Source: Candidatus Kuenenia stuttgartensis
GTDB taxonomy: Bacteria; Planctomycetota; Planctomycetia; Isosphaerales; Isosphaeraceae
Reading direction: 5' to 3'
NCBI GenBank assembly: GCA_945865635.1
Contig: CAMBEP010000007.1
Span: 82,996-146,995 of the forward strand
DNA length: 64,000 nt
The notes beneath the pieces were generated by a model. It was not told the origin of the DNA. It did not search any database and saw only the letters and a list, made by a program, of their open reading frames with translations. The translations under genes and the position numbers were made by a program. Shown piece by piece: positions 18,342 through 27,510 of this stretch (the stretch's first letter is position 1; each line of letters begins with the position of its first letter).

Positions 18342-18775
18342 TTGATTGGCTCCTGCACTGCAATATGAAGGCTGGCACCTTCCACATCGCCCACCACAGC
18401 CGCCACTCGGAGAACCTCGCCGTGCTCCACCTGACCATCCGCCTGAATGATCACTCGGGGCCGGCCAGCGGCCACGTTGTCCGACAAATACCGCTTGATG
18501 GCTGTGTCGTCGCTTGCCTGAGGCGCTGAAAGTGTATCGCCCAGAAGCACTTTGGCGTTGGCACTGCCGTCAGCCTGGGGTAGCAGAATGACCACGGCCG
18601 AGGATTCCTTTTCGACACCGATGCCATGCACGGCGGCTGGAACGTCGACAATCTCTCCACCACTCATCTGGCTCGAAAGCAGCATGAAAGTCATGAGCTG
18701 GAAGACCACATCGACCATGGGGGTCATGTCGATGTGCTGATCCATTTCCTCGTCAGTCGATTCGCGGCGGAGCAT
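18338..18775 (-). CDS. ExbD/TolR-type biopolymer transport protein
   Basis: A 145-aa protein of normal ExbD length. It has a short cytoplasmic N-terminus, one membrane helix (HIDMTPMVDVVFQLMTFM, conserved Asp22), and a periplasmic domain with VIIQADGQVEHGEVLRVAA. ExbD partners ExbB to convert proton flow into mechanical work on envelope proteins. It lies 72 bp downstream of the ExbB gene and overlaps the second ExbD gene by 4 bp. Confidence 0.9.
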   Translation of the reverse strand: MLRRESTDEEMDQHIDMTPMVDVVFQLMTFMLLSSQMSGGEIVDVPAAVHGIGVEKESSAVVILLPQADGSANAKVLLGDTLSAPQASDDTAIKRYLSDNVAAGRPRVIIQADGQVEHGEVLRVAAVVGDVEGASLHIAVQEPIK

Positions 18776-18847
18776 GGGTTTCTATGGCCTCAAAATAGAC
18801 TTTCGTAGCACAACGATTTGATCTCTAACTCACCAATTAGCCATGAC

Positions 18848-19618
18848 TTATCGTGGCGAACCGCTGGGTCGTCGTGGTGCGGTGGCCTGTGCGGGTTGCG
18901 AACGGCTTGCCGCAGCGCCAATTGCACCTGTATCTTCAAGTAGGTCAAAGACTTCTGTCAACTGTCGTTCGGTATTGTCGCGCAGTCTGCGGATGCGAGC
19001 ATGGATCGAGTTGCCAATGATCATCATCGGGGTGGCAATAATCAGGCCACCACCAGTGGCCCATAAAGCCAGCGCAATATCGGCTGCAAGGGAGGTTGGA
19101 TTGACCTTGGCCGAACTTCCGATCCGCCCGAACGCTCCAATCATGCTGGCCACCGTTCCCAGCAGACCCAAAAGCGGTCCCAGCCGGACAATCGTTCCGA
19201 TTGAGGCCATTCGGATCTCCATGGGAGCAATGATTTCGGTGTGGAATTCCGAGACCAGCAACTGCTTGATCTTGGCCAGTGTTCTGAACCGGTTCTGAAG
19301 GGCCACGGCCACAAGCTGGCCTAAGGCCGTGAACCGGAACTGGGGGCTCCGGCAGACTTGGGTGGCTTCGTCAAAGAGCCCTTTTTCGAGCAGTGGCTCG
19401 ATCTGCTTGAGCAATGGGTTCGGACGGGCGTTGAGACTTGCACGCCGCAAGCCGCCTAAAACCAAAATAATATTGTAGATACCCCAGATCGCCAGAACGG
19501 CCAGAGTCAGATAGATCAGATACCCAAAGGTATCGATAATCTGATTGATGATGGGTGTATCCGAGACATTGACAGGTGCAGCAGCCGGGCTGGTTGCCGC
19601 AGGCGGAGGAGCTTGCAT
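18848..19618 (-). CDS. MotA/TolQ/ExbB family proton channel
   Basis: A 256-aa protein with three membrane helices at about residues 31-55, 138-162 and 178-202. The second and third carry the channel signatures LGPLLGLLGTVASMIGAF and SLAADIALALWATGGGL. A Pro/Ala-rich N-terminus precedes helix 1 and a basic Pro/Ala tail ends it. It is first of the minus-strand operon, followed by two ExbD genes. Such complexes power outer-envelope processes (TonB- or Tol-like, or others); which process is not clear here. Confidence 0.92.
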   Translation of the reverse strand: MQAPPPAATSPAAAPVNVSDTPIINQIIDTFGYLIYLTLAVLAIWGIYNIILVLGGLRRASLNARPNPLLKQIEPLLEKGLFDEATQVCRSPQFRFTALGQLVAVALQNRFRTLAKIKQLLVSEFHTEIIAPMEIRMASIGTIVRLGPLLGLLGTVASMIGAFGRIGSSAKVNPTSLAADIALALWATGGGLIIATPMMIIGNSIHARIRRLRDNTERQLTEVFDLLEDTGAIGAAASRSQPAQATAPRRPSGSPR

Positions 19619-19889
19619 GAAGTGGCGTCCTTGGGCGAGATCCAGACCTTTTCAGGGGATTGGGTGATACCATCATGAAGACTGCTGGACCACAGCGGGG
19701 AAAAGTTTTTTTCGACCGCATGCGGAACGCTGGTCAACTATCTAGTGAATTGTGAGCGAAAAGAGGGGTGTGACGCAAGGGCGAGTTGCAGATTCAATTC
19801 TGAATGTGACATCCGGACTTGCAAACATTTGGATTACATGGAACAATTAAGACACGTGGACCATGCCAACTTCAGCAGGGTGAGTCTCT

Positions 19890-20726
19890 ATGCCGCCCAT
19901 CGCCCTGATCGTAAATGATGAACCCGCGACAAGCGCCCAACTGGCTGCTCTGGTCGGTGAATTGGGTTTTGAAGCCGTCGTGAGCAGTACCGGTGCCGGT
20001 GCTTTAATCCATGTTGCCGCGAAACCGCCGGACGTGATTCTATTGGACCTAACGCTGCCTGATGCCACAGGTTTCGAAATCTGTCACAAACTGAAATGTG
20101 ACCGGGAAACCAACCTGATCCCAATCGTGCTGGTCGCACTTAAAGACGACCCAAGGCAGATGCTTTCAGGGGTGCGGGTCGGCTCTAATGGTTATATATC
20201 CAAGCCTTACACGTCGGATGAAGTGAAAGAGGCCATCGACTCGGCCATAGCCTGGCGTCATGAGCGCATTGAGCATGGCGATAGTGGCGAGATCGTTTTC
20301 ATGCTCCGCAGCGAGATGTCGATCCTTCAACAGACCAACGACATGCTGACCGACTTGTTCTCCCATACTCCGCTCACGGAGCGGCAAATCAAGGAGCTCA
20401 AGCAGGTTTTGACGGAAATGGGCGGAAACGCCATCGAGTGGGGGCATCGTCGCAACGCCGATCTGCCACTCAAAATTACTTACAGGATCGGCTCCGACCA
20501 AGTCACTCTGATCATTCGCGATCAAGGTCCGGGCTTCGATCCCAAAAATCTGCCACATGCTGCCTGCGACGAAGACCCGATCCAGCACCTGGATGTACGA
20601 AACGAACTCGGCATTCGTGAAGGTGGCTTCGGAATCATGCTTGCCAAAGGCATGGTCGACGAATTCAAATATAACGATATCGGTAATCAAGTCACTCTGG
20701 TGAAACGATTTGCCAAGCAAGGCTAA
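19890..20726 (+). CDS. Response regulator fused to RsbW-like ATPase domain
   Basis: A 278-aa protein. Residues 1-120 form a receiver domain with phospho-acceptor Asp53 (VILLDLTLP) and the conserved Lys105 (GYISKPY). A helical linker follows. About residues 145-275 form an HATPase_c_2 domain like anti-sigma kinase RsbW, with the N box at Asn180 (EMGGNAIEWG), RDQGPGFD and the glycine lid GGFGIMLAKG. This architecture couples phosphorylation to a serine-kinase/anti-sigma activity in partner-switching cascades. No sigma or anti-anti-sigma gene is adjacent. It is divergent from the ExbB operon across 271 bp. Confidence 0.88.
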   Translation: MPPIALIVNDEPATSAQLAALVGELGFEAVVSSTGAGALIHVAAKPPDVILLDLTLPDATGFEICHKLKCDRETNLIPIVLVALKDDPRQMLSGVRVGSNGYISKPYTSDEVKEAIDSAIAWRHERIEHGDSGEIVFMLRSEMSILQQTNDMLTDLFSHTPLTERQIKELKQVLTEMGGNAIEWGHRRNADLPLKITYRIGSDQVTLIIRDQGPGFDPKNLPHAACDEDPIQHLDVRNELGIREGGFGIMLAKGMVDEFKYNDIGNQVTLVKRFAKQG

Positions 20727-20862
20727 CCTTCTTCCACTCGATTCCGATTTGGCCCCCTTTCCCTAATTCACTCAAGCATCCACCTTCGACTTCAAGAACT
20801 GGGCACCGGGGACTGATCGATCTTTTTTGGCATTTTGGTTCTCTTTCCACTGGAAAACACTC

Positions 20863-21516
20863 ATGAAAGTCTTGACTCCGGCACTCGTCCTGACGGCTTT
20901 ATTTTTTAGCAGTGGATCGATTCAGGCACAATTCTTCGGCCCTTTCGTAGGACCTTTTTACGGGCCCATGTATGCCCCTTATCAATCGCCCACGCAAATG
21001 GTTCAAAACCGCAAGCCAATCACTCAAAATGTCGGCGGGCCTGTCATGAGTGCTCCCGATAATTCCAACGCTTACTGGAACAAGCTGCGCGAACCGGTCC
21101 CAGCTTATCCGTCCGCGCTGACCCCCCGAAGTGATTTGAGGCTTGGAAGTCGGGGCATCAGTTCGCCATCCGCCAGAAAAACCGCCAAGTCGCCAGCTTC
21201 CAAACAAACTCCTAAACAGCGATTCCTCAGTTTTTTTGGCCCTCAGGCACAACTCGTCTGGCCTGCCGAAGCCCCCTTGGAAGCTGACCTGAGTGGCAAG
21301 CGTGCCACCGTCGATTCTGCCATGGCGGTTTTGAAGTCGGAAACCGCTGGTACCGATCCCATCAAAGTCGCGTCGATCATCAATGCCAGAAACGAGTTAC
21401 TTGCTTATGGCCAGCCAGCCTTGGCATTTCTCAGAGAAAATCGACCGGCCCAGGCAGACCCATTCCATGCCTGGCTTCTGGACCTTTATCATACCCTTGG
21501 CCAATTGACGGATTAA
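20863..21516 (+). CDS. Secreted hypothetical protein
   Basis: A 217-aa protein starting with a signal peptide (MKVLTPALVLTALFFSSGSI, cleaved after QA). The mature start is rich in Phe, Gly, Pro and Tyr (FFGPFVGPFYGPMYAPYQSP). A basic Ser/Pro linker leads to a helical C-terminal part (AVLKSETAGTDPIKVASI and LAFLRENRPAQADPFHAW). Not recognised. An in-frame ATG at 20827 would place 12 residues before the signal. Confidence 0.65.
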   Translation: MKVLTPALVLTALFFSSGSIQAQFFGPFVGPFYGPMYAPYQSPTQMVQNRKPITQNVGGPVMSAPDNSNAYWNKLREPVPAYPSALTPRSDLRLGSRGISSPSARKTAKSPASKQTPKQRFLSFFGPQAQLVWPAEAPLEADLSGKRATVDSAMAVLKSETAGTDPIKVASIINARNELLAYGQPALAFLRENRPAQADPFHAWLLDLYHTLGQLTD

Positions 21517-21687
21517 TCCGCTTAGTAAGACCTAAAATCTTCATGACAATCGACTAAACTCATGATATCCTGATCGTATTGCCAGCGCGAGACCAGATTT
21601 TTTTGGGGCAGGTTTCCCCTCAAATTATGGCCTTCATCGTTACGGTTTTAACCACGTCAATCACCTACTCAAGAATGGTTTACACTC

Positions 21688-22602
21688 ATGCGTAATGATT
21701 CCCCCTGTCAGACGGATCGTCGAGAATTCCTGGTTGCTGCGGCTGTCAGTGGAATTGCCGTTGCCGGCTCAGGCTCTGCCAAAGCTGCTCCAGGTCGGTC
21801 TAACCTGCCCGAATCAGCCACGGCCACCGTCACCCTCGGCCAATCTGGCCTGAAGTGCAGCTTGGTTGGCATGGGCACTGGCAGTCACGGATCGGGCCAG
21901 GCCTCGAACCAGACCCGGCTTGGTGTCAAAGATTTTACTCGCGTCGTTCGCCATGCTTACGACCAAGGTGTCAGGCTCTTCGACGTGGCAGACCAATATG
22001 GGTCGCACGTCTATCTGCGTGAAGCCCTTAAAGGCTTGCCACGCGATAGTTACGTGATTCAGACGAAAACCCATGCCATTCGTGTTGCCGATGCGAAAAG
22101 CCATATCGAACGATATCGGATGGAACTTGGGGTGGACTATCTGGATATCGTTCTGCTGCACTGCATGCAGAAAACCGAATGGCCAGCCCTGAATGCCGGC
22201 TCGATGGACTATCTGATGAAAGCCCGCGAGCAAGGCCTGATCCGGGCCCACGGCACCAGTTGCCACGGCATGGACCCGCTCCGGATTGCGGCAAAGCATC
22301 CGTTCGTCCAGATTGATCTGGCCAGAATCAATCCGGAAGGTGCCAAAATGGACAGCCAGAAACCGGATGAAGTGGCCAGCCAAATTGAAGAAATGCACAA
22401 CGCCGGCAAAGGCGTCATTGGGATGAAGATTCTGGGTGAAGGTTCAATCAATACGCCGGATCGGATCGACGCAAGCCTCAGATATGTGCTCGGACTGGGC
22501 ACAGTCAATGCCTTCGTTGTTGGCTTCGAATCCACGGCTCAGGTTGACGACCTGCTGGCCCGGACCAACTCCGCCATCGCCCATATCAAAAACCAAGCCT
22601 GA
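21688..22602 (+). CDS. Tat-exported aldo/keto reductase family protein
   Basis: A 304-aa protein with a twin-arginine signal (DRREFLVAAAVSGIAVAGSG). The aldo/keto reductase tetrad is complete: Asp99 and Tyr104 in FDVADQYGS, Lys127 in VIQTKTH, His158 in IVLLHCMQ. The fold is a TIM barrel using NADPH. Family members with this signal and GMGTGSHG-type start are common in planctomycetes as exported oxidoreductases of unknown substrate. Confidence 0.9.
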   Translation: MRNDSPCQTDRREFLVAAAVSGIAVAGSGSAKAAPGRSNLPESATATVTLGQSGLKCSLVGMGTGSHGSGQASNQTRLGVKDFTRVVRHAYDQGVRLFDVADQYGSHVYLREALKGLPRDSYVIQTKTHAIRVADAKSHIERYRMELGVDYLDIVLLHCMQKTEWPALNAGSMDYLMKAREQGLIRAHGTSCHGMDPLRIAAKHPFVQIDLARINPEGAKMDSQKPDEVASQIEEMHNAGKGVIGMKILGEGSINTPDRIDASLRYVLGLGTVNAFVVGFESTAQVDDLLARTNSAIAHIKNQA

Positions 22603-22629
22603 TTCCAGACCCATGGAAATATCCAAAAA

Positions 22630-22668
22630 AACAACCCAAGCCAACCATTCAGGCCGGCTTGAGTTGTT
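22630..22668. terminator. Bidirectional terminator
   Basis: A 13-bp stem with one mismatch (AACAACCCAAGCC, GGCTTGAGTTGTT) flanked by an A-run and a T-run. It lies between the convergent aldo/keto reductase and VWA genes and can serve both. Confidence 0.8.
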
Positions 22669-22729
22669 TCGTATTTATCTCATTTATTCATAATGACTTA
22701 AACCGATAATGCAGCGAGTTCATGAGCGG

Positions 22730-24787
22730 TCAGAACTTGGGTATGAGCTTGGCCCGTTCCTGATAAATGGTGCTTCGAACATTTTCACCACGCATGACTG
22801 AAAAGCCTTTCCCCATCAAATCTTGTGCGAGATCGGCCCAAGGGGTGCCCGGGAATTTTTCGATCACGATTCCGAATAATCGCTTGGCCTCTGCCAGCGG
22901 TTTTTCGGTCATTTTAGTGGGTGCGACTGGCGGACCCGCATGCCAGACGGTCCAGGTGACCAATCGCCCTTGGATCGGTTTATTGTTGGGCACGGGTGCC
23001 TTGCCCGACTGAATTGAGGCGGCCCAGGCTTCCATCAGTGCAACATATTCTATCATCTTGACTTGCGCATAAACGAGCTGGGCAAGCATCAAGTCATAGT
23101 TCGCCTGCCAGCGGCGTTCTGGTTCGCGATCCCGGTCTTTTTCCAGGGCTCTCAAGCGTTTTTCCATAGCGACAACCAGAGTGTATCGCTCACGTGCCAG
23201 ATTTGTGGCCTGCACAATGGCTGGCAAGGTTTCCTGGATATTGATTGGGAATTCTTCGCGCTGGCCAAAGTTCTTGGTGGTCTCGATTATTTGTGCCATT
23301 GTGGATCTCAGGACCGATTTATTTCGCCTGAGAAGATAGGCCGGCCGGCCTTCGTAATCCGGAGCAAGTTCCTTGACAGCACTATAGTTATAGGCTTTTT
23401 CTCGCTGCCGGACCCGCTCGTTTTCGGCTGTTGGAAGGATAAAATAGCGGCCACCGGTCTCTTTGGTAAGCCTGGCCAGATCATAAGGTGCAAATCCGGA
23501 CGGCTGGTCTTCCCGCCTGGGATGGAGGCCATCCCATTGCAAGGTCTCCAGCGCAGCCGTTTCCGGGCCCCGGCGAATCGATGTCCAATAAACGTCACGG
23601 GTCTGGGGATCAACCCACCGATACTGGAGCCGATCCGTGCCAAACATCGCTTGCCGGCCGATCACAAAGACTGGTACACGAAGCCGCTTGCATGCGGCTG
23701 TCACATCCTCAATATTCATGTAGTCGTCCGCAGATTCGTCTGTCACCACCACCACGATCAACTGCTGATCCTGCCCTACCAGAGACGCATAACGCTGAAG
23801 CGTTTTGGCCACGGCCTGAAACGTGTTTTCCGTGCCTGTCGTGTCCACTCTCAACTTATTCACGGCGGCGGCGATTTTCGCTTTGTCCGCAGTCGGGTCC
23901 TGCATCAATTCAAATTGTTCGCCAAAGCCGATCACGGCATGACGCAGCGGATCCGTCTCGGCCCTGGCCTTGCGCCGGTCTGTCCGCTTCTTCGGGTCTG
24001 TCTCGGCAACATCCGAACCTGCTTCAACTTCCGACCGTTTTTCCGACATCTGATCGACCCGTGCCCCAAGATCGTCTGTAATCTTGTTGAACTTGGCAAG
24101 AACCGCCTGCTGATCATCACGCATGGATTCCGATTCGTCAAACAGCCAAGCCACAACCACCCTTTGACGCCCAAGCCTGGTCAGAATCTCGCGAGACAAC
24201 TGGTCAAGCGCCTCGCCTACATCCTGAGCGGGCAGAACATCGCCTTTGAACCCCGCCTGACCCTGTAATATCTGCGAGGCCACCGGTGAAACAAAATCCA
24301 TGGAGACCTTCGGCACTACGATATCTACCAGCAAGTCCTCCGGCCGCATATACTTGCCAGCTTCGGAGAGCACTGGGGTGGCCGATGGCTTTTCGGTTTT
24401 TGCGAGATCACCAGCCATTGCCGATGCCGCAAGGGTCCGCACCGGGTCGTCCGACGGGTCGGCCATCATGTGAAGAATCTCTTCAGGAGCCACCTTCGTG
24501 TCAAACGGCGATGCGTCAAACGACTTGATCTTCTCCATCGGCGGAGCCGTGACATAAGTCACGAGTGTCAGAAACATCAGCAAAAGAAAGTGGAAAACCA
24601 CGCTTAAAAGCCAGGCTGGCAAGGCCTTGAGCGACTTCTTCAAGCGGCCTAGCGACGACACACCAGCCGCTTTTCTGCGACCATCGTGATCCGATGAAGC
24701 TCTTGGCTTCATGGACTTCGTCGGGGGGTTTTCACCTTCTACTGCCATGAAAAGCGACCCACTCTGGTTGAGAATTCGGAACCGCAA
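22730..24787 (-). CDS. Membrane-anchored VWA-domain protein (2 of 2)
   Basis: A 685-aa protein. Residues ~1-55 are basic and cytoplasmic, 57-80 a membrane helix (PAWLLSVVFHFLLLMFLTLV), and the rest extracytoplasmic. The von Willebrand A domain has a complete MIDAS metal site: D217-x-S-x-S (WLFDESESM), a Thr in DTTGTENTF and the Asp in VVVVTDESADD. A C-terminal helical domain ends in segments close to the upstream paralogue (KFPGTPWADLAQDLMG). VWA domains bind protein partners through the metal. The start may instead be the ATG at 24748. It lies 179 bp after its paralogue. Confidence 0.88.
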   Translation of the reverse strand: MRFRILNQSGSLFMAVEGENPPTKSMKPRASSDHDGRRKAAGVSSLGRLKKSLKALPAWLLSVVFHFLLLMFLTLVTYVTAPPMEKIKSFDASPFDTKVAPEEILHMMADPSDDPVRTLAASAMAGDLAKTEKPSATPVLSEAGKYMRPEDLLVDIVVPKVSMDFVSPVASQILQGQAGFKGDVLPAQDVGEALDQLSREILTRLGRQRVVVAWLFDESESMRDDQQAVLAKFNKITDDLGARVDQMSEKRSEVEAGSDVAETDPKKRTDRRKARAETDPLRHAVIGFGEQFELMQDPTADKAKIAAAVNKLRVDTTGTENTFQAVAKTLQRYASLVGQDQQLIVVVVTDESADDYMNIEDVTAACKRLRVPVFVIGRQAMFGTDRLQYRWVDPQTRDVYWTSIRRGPETAALETLQWDGLHPRREDQPSGFAPYDLARLTKETGGRYFILPTAENERVRQREKAYNYSAVKELAPDYEGRPAYLLRRNKSVLRSTMAQIIETTKNFGQREEFPINIQETLPAIVQATNLARERYTLVVAMEKRLRALEKDRDREPERRWQANYDLMLAQLVYAQVKMIEYVALMEAWAASIQSGKAPVPNNKPIQGRLVTWTVWHAGPPVAPTKMTEKPLAEAKRLFGIVIEKFPGTPWADLAQDLMGKGFSVMRGENVRSTIYQERAKLIPKF

Positions 24788-24966
24788 CGAGCCACTCGAC
24801 TAGATCAGACTGATCCTCTCTGGAATTCCAGGCGATCAGGAATCTGACACCGGAAAATCGATCCATAACCGTCTTTTTTCGCTACAAAATCGATTATAGG
24901 GCTCCCGGTGATCGCAAGGAAAGCCTAAGCCGTAAAATCTGACTGTATGCTTTTTGGGTCATAGAC

Positions 24967-26967
24967 TTATAGCTTGATTGGTGGTTTGACTGGCATCTTG
25001 GGTGGTCTTGGTGGTGGTCTATTGTTGTTTCCTGGCAATGGCTTTGGCGGCGGCGGAATTATGAATTCCACCCATTTGAAGCCAAGTGGTGCCGAGAGCT
25101 CGCGGCTGGCCAAGTCGGCCCAGGGCGTTCCTGGATGATCTGTGACGACTTTTTGCAGCAATCCCCACGCCTCTTTCGAGGCGGCCTTGGCTTTGTCGCC
25201 CGAGACAATTTCGTCGGAGGGCTCCAGACGCCAGGCATTCGAGCCGGGTTTCTGGAATTTTGGCGACTCCTTACGCAGCTTGGCGCATGCCGAGTTGTAT
25301 TCGACACACCGAACTCGCAGGGCCAATAATCGGCCACGCATCAGGTCGTAGTGGGCTCGCCAGCGCCTCGATGGTTCTCGATCTCGACTTGGAGCCGCTT
25401 TTTCGATTGGAATCAGAGCGGCATCCACAATATACGCCCACTGGGCCGCCTGGCTTTGCTGCTGTAAGATCACGCGATTGAAATTTTCGTCCTCAATCGC
25501 CGGGAACATCAATCCAGGCGCTGCCTGTATGGTTCGCTGAGTGGCCGCTGAAGCTTGTACCAAGCAACGTCGCAACGGCCAACGGACCAGATCTCGTTCA
25601 TAATCCGCCCTCGTTCCCAAGTCCGGACGGTATTCCCGCAAGTGGTCGCCGCGAAACTGCCGCCATCCGGGAATATCGCGGCTCACAAAATAAATTCCGC
25701 CCGATTGGGCCGCAAGCCGGCTCAGAGCAAACGGCCCAAACCCGGAACTCATCGGCTGGCCGGGATTCTGGTGCGGGTACCAATACGGTATCTGAATCTG
25801 TTCAAGCTCTGCACTCTCAGGCCCCTGCCGCACTTCAAGTCCAAAGGAGACCTCACCGGTTTCGGGGTCCCGATAATCCATTCGGCCCAACACCTGACCG
25901 AAAAGGGCGGGCGACCCCAGTACAAAGACCGGTGTTTTCATGCGATTTGTGATCGCAATGGCGTCTTCCAGGGCCTGCTCGTCGTCGCCGACCTCGTCGG
26001 TCACCGTGACAATCATGACCTGATATTTCTGCTTGGCCCGCTCAAACCGGCCATATTTCTGGCTCGCCAGCCCGACACTCTGGAAGGTGTTCTCAATGCC
26101 TGTCGAGTCCAGCTTCACCTGGCGGATCGCAGACGAGATCTCCTGAGGGCTCGAGACCGGCTGTTCCAGCATCTCCATCTGCCTCTGGCCAAAACCAATC
26201 ACCATGCCCAAGAGTGCATCGCCGCTAGAGAGCCCGTCGCTATCAAGCTGCGCCACGTGCTTGTAGACATTCTCCACCTGAATCGCCATCTGATCACGCT
26301 CCACACTCAGGCTCATGGAGGCGTCAAACAACCATATGATTAGCGTAGGACCAGACTTGAGACGATTGTGGATCTCTGTGGCAAGCCGGTCGACTGCCCC
26401 CTCCACTCCACCCACATATTCGGCACCCGTGCCGCGAATCGAGACATTTTTGTCAAGCTTGGTCGCCTCGGGCAACTGCATGGCAGCAGGCTTGGAAATA
26501 TCAACGAGGCTCAAGTCGACCAGTGGGTCCCGTTCAGGCGATTCCACAATCGCTGTCGAAACTTGCGGCGCAAATGATCCCGTCTCCGCCGGCTTGCTGG
26601 TCGGGTCGGCCACCTGGCCCAACTGCTCCAGCTTGAGCCGCTCCATTTCCGGCAGGGCTGTCTCGACAATCACCCGGGCATCCAGCCTGACGTCCTTCTG
26701 GGGCTCGGAAATGGCAAATGTGGCAAACATTAAAACCGCTACCACCACCACATGCACAAATAGACTCACAAATGCCGCCGGCAAATTGGCCGGATGGATC
26801 CGATCAAAACCCAGCCTTTGCCCCAACGGGCTGTGTGCCAGGATCAGCCACTGTTTTTCCAGCCGCCTGATCACCAGATTATGAGTGGTCAAAGCAGACA
26901 AATTCCACCAGAACCGCTGGAGGAGATCCACAATGGCCAGTCGTTTCAAGCTTGATGGAATCTGCAT
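24967..26967 (-). CDS. Membrane-anchored VWA-domain protein (1 of 2)
   Basis: A 666-aa paralogue of the next gene with the same layout: a cytoplasmic ~60 residues, a membrane helix at about 63-86 (LPAAFVSLFVHVVVVAVLMF), and a VWA domain with MIDAS D215-x-S-x-S (WLFDASMSL), DSTGIENTF and VTVTDEVGDD. The shared C-terminal segment reads DHPGTPWADLASREL. Unlike the paralogue it ends in a proline-rich tail (PPPPKPLPGNNN, RPPPRPPKMPVKPP) that could thread cell-wall or partner proteins. Two palindromes lie just upstream. Confidence 0.88.
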   Translation of the reverse strand: MQIPSSLKRLAIVDLLQRFWWNLSALTTHNLVIRRLEKQWLILAHSPLGQRLGFDRIHPANLPAAFVSLFVHVVVVAVLMFATFAISEPQKDVRLDARVIVETALPEMERLKLEQLGQVADPTSKPAETGSFAPQVSTAIVESPERDPLVDLSLVDISKPAAMQLPEATKLDKNVSIRGTGAEYVGGVEGAVDRLATEIHNRLKSGPTLIIWLFDASMSLSVERDQMAIQVENVYKHVAQLDSDGLSSGDALLGMVIGFGQRQMEMLEQPVSSPQEISSAIRQVKLDSTGIENTFQSVGLASQKYGRFERAKQKYQVMIVTVTDEVGDDEQALEDAIAITNRMKTPVFVLGSPALFGQVLGRMDYRDPETGEVSFGLEVRQGPESAELEQIQIPYWYPHQNPGQPMSSGFGPFALSRLAAQSGGIYFVSRDIPGWRQFRGDHLREYRPDLGTRADYERDLVRWPLRRCLVQASAATQRTIQAAPGLMFPAIEDENFNRVILQQQSQAAQWAYIVDAALIPIEKAAPSRDREPSRRWRAHYDLMRGRLLALRVRCVEYNSACAKLRKESPKFQKPGSNAWRLEPSDEIVSGDKAKAASKEAWGLLQKVVTDHPGTPWADLASRELSAPLGFKWVEFIIPPPPKPLPGNNNRPPPRPPKMPVKPPIKL

Positions 26968-27510
26968 GGCGTGTGTTCACACACTTGGAATTGGAAGGCG
27001 GTTGCTCATGGTTTGCAAACCATGATTCAACAGGGCCTTAGATTTATTGTAATCGATCGCTTCAATTTCTGACACCCAGGAGCAGAAAAAAAGCCCTTGA
27101 CGGCAAGATCGATCCTCATAAACCGATCCCGATCACCCGCCTTCCCTACATTTCTTACGTCGCTGATTTGCAATTGTCCTCAAAATTCTGGAAAAAAAAC
27201 TTTTTCGCCCACCGCCTAACCACCAATCGCATGGAGATTATTCAAGTCATGGATGGCACACTCTTCCGACCCACAACCCATAATAATCGACCTTGTCCAA
27301 ATCGGTTTCTGGTCAGGAAAAGGTCTGGAACTGTGTGCTGGTCCCTTGCGATTTCTTGGAGAATTTCGCATAATTTACTGGGAACAGCCTCGCGCCCGTG
27401 GTCGGGCCGGTGTCGCCGGACAAACTGGATTTGTTCTTGATCCGACACCTTCAGCTCGTGCCGAAGCCCCGACCCGCGCCCCGTGTGCATCACAGGACGA
27501 CTGTTCCCCC
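26968..27510. other. Divergent intergenic region between VWA operon and guaB
   Basis: A 543-bp spacer with palindromes near the VWA start. The open frame that extends guaB upstream to 27253 has no family resemblance, and I read it as leader sequence. No riboswitch consensus was recognised. Confidence 0.45.
26971..27025. promoter_or_regulatory. Candidate operator palindromes upstream of VWA genes
   Basis: A perfect 20-bp palindrome (TCATGGTTTG CAAACCATGA, 27006-27025) lies 39 bp upstream of the first VWA start codon. A second, GTGTGTTCACAC (26971-26982), nearly abuts that codon. Perfect symmetry without a T-run fits an operator or a cruciform better than a terminator. Confidence 0.45.

Noticed and set aside
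23063..24268. 401-codon plus-strand ORF opposite the second VWA gene
   Set aside because: It is antisense to a gene with an intact MIDAS and conserved domains; it has low-complexity composition and no motif.
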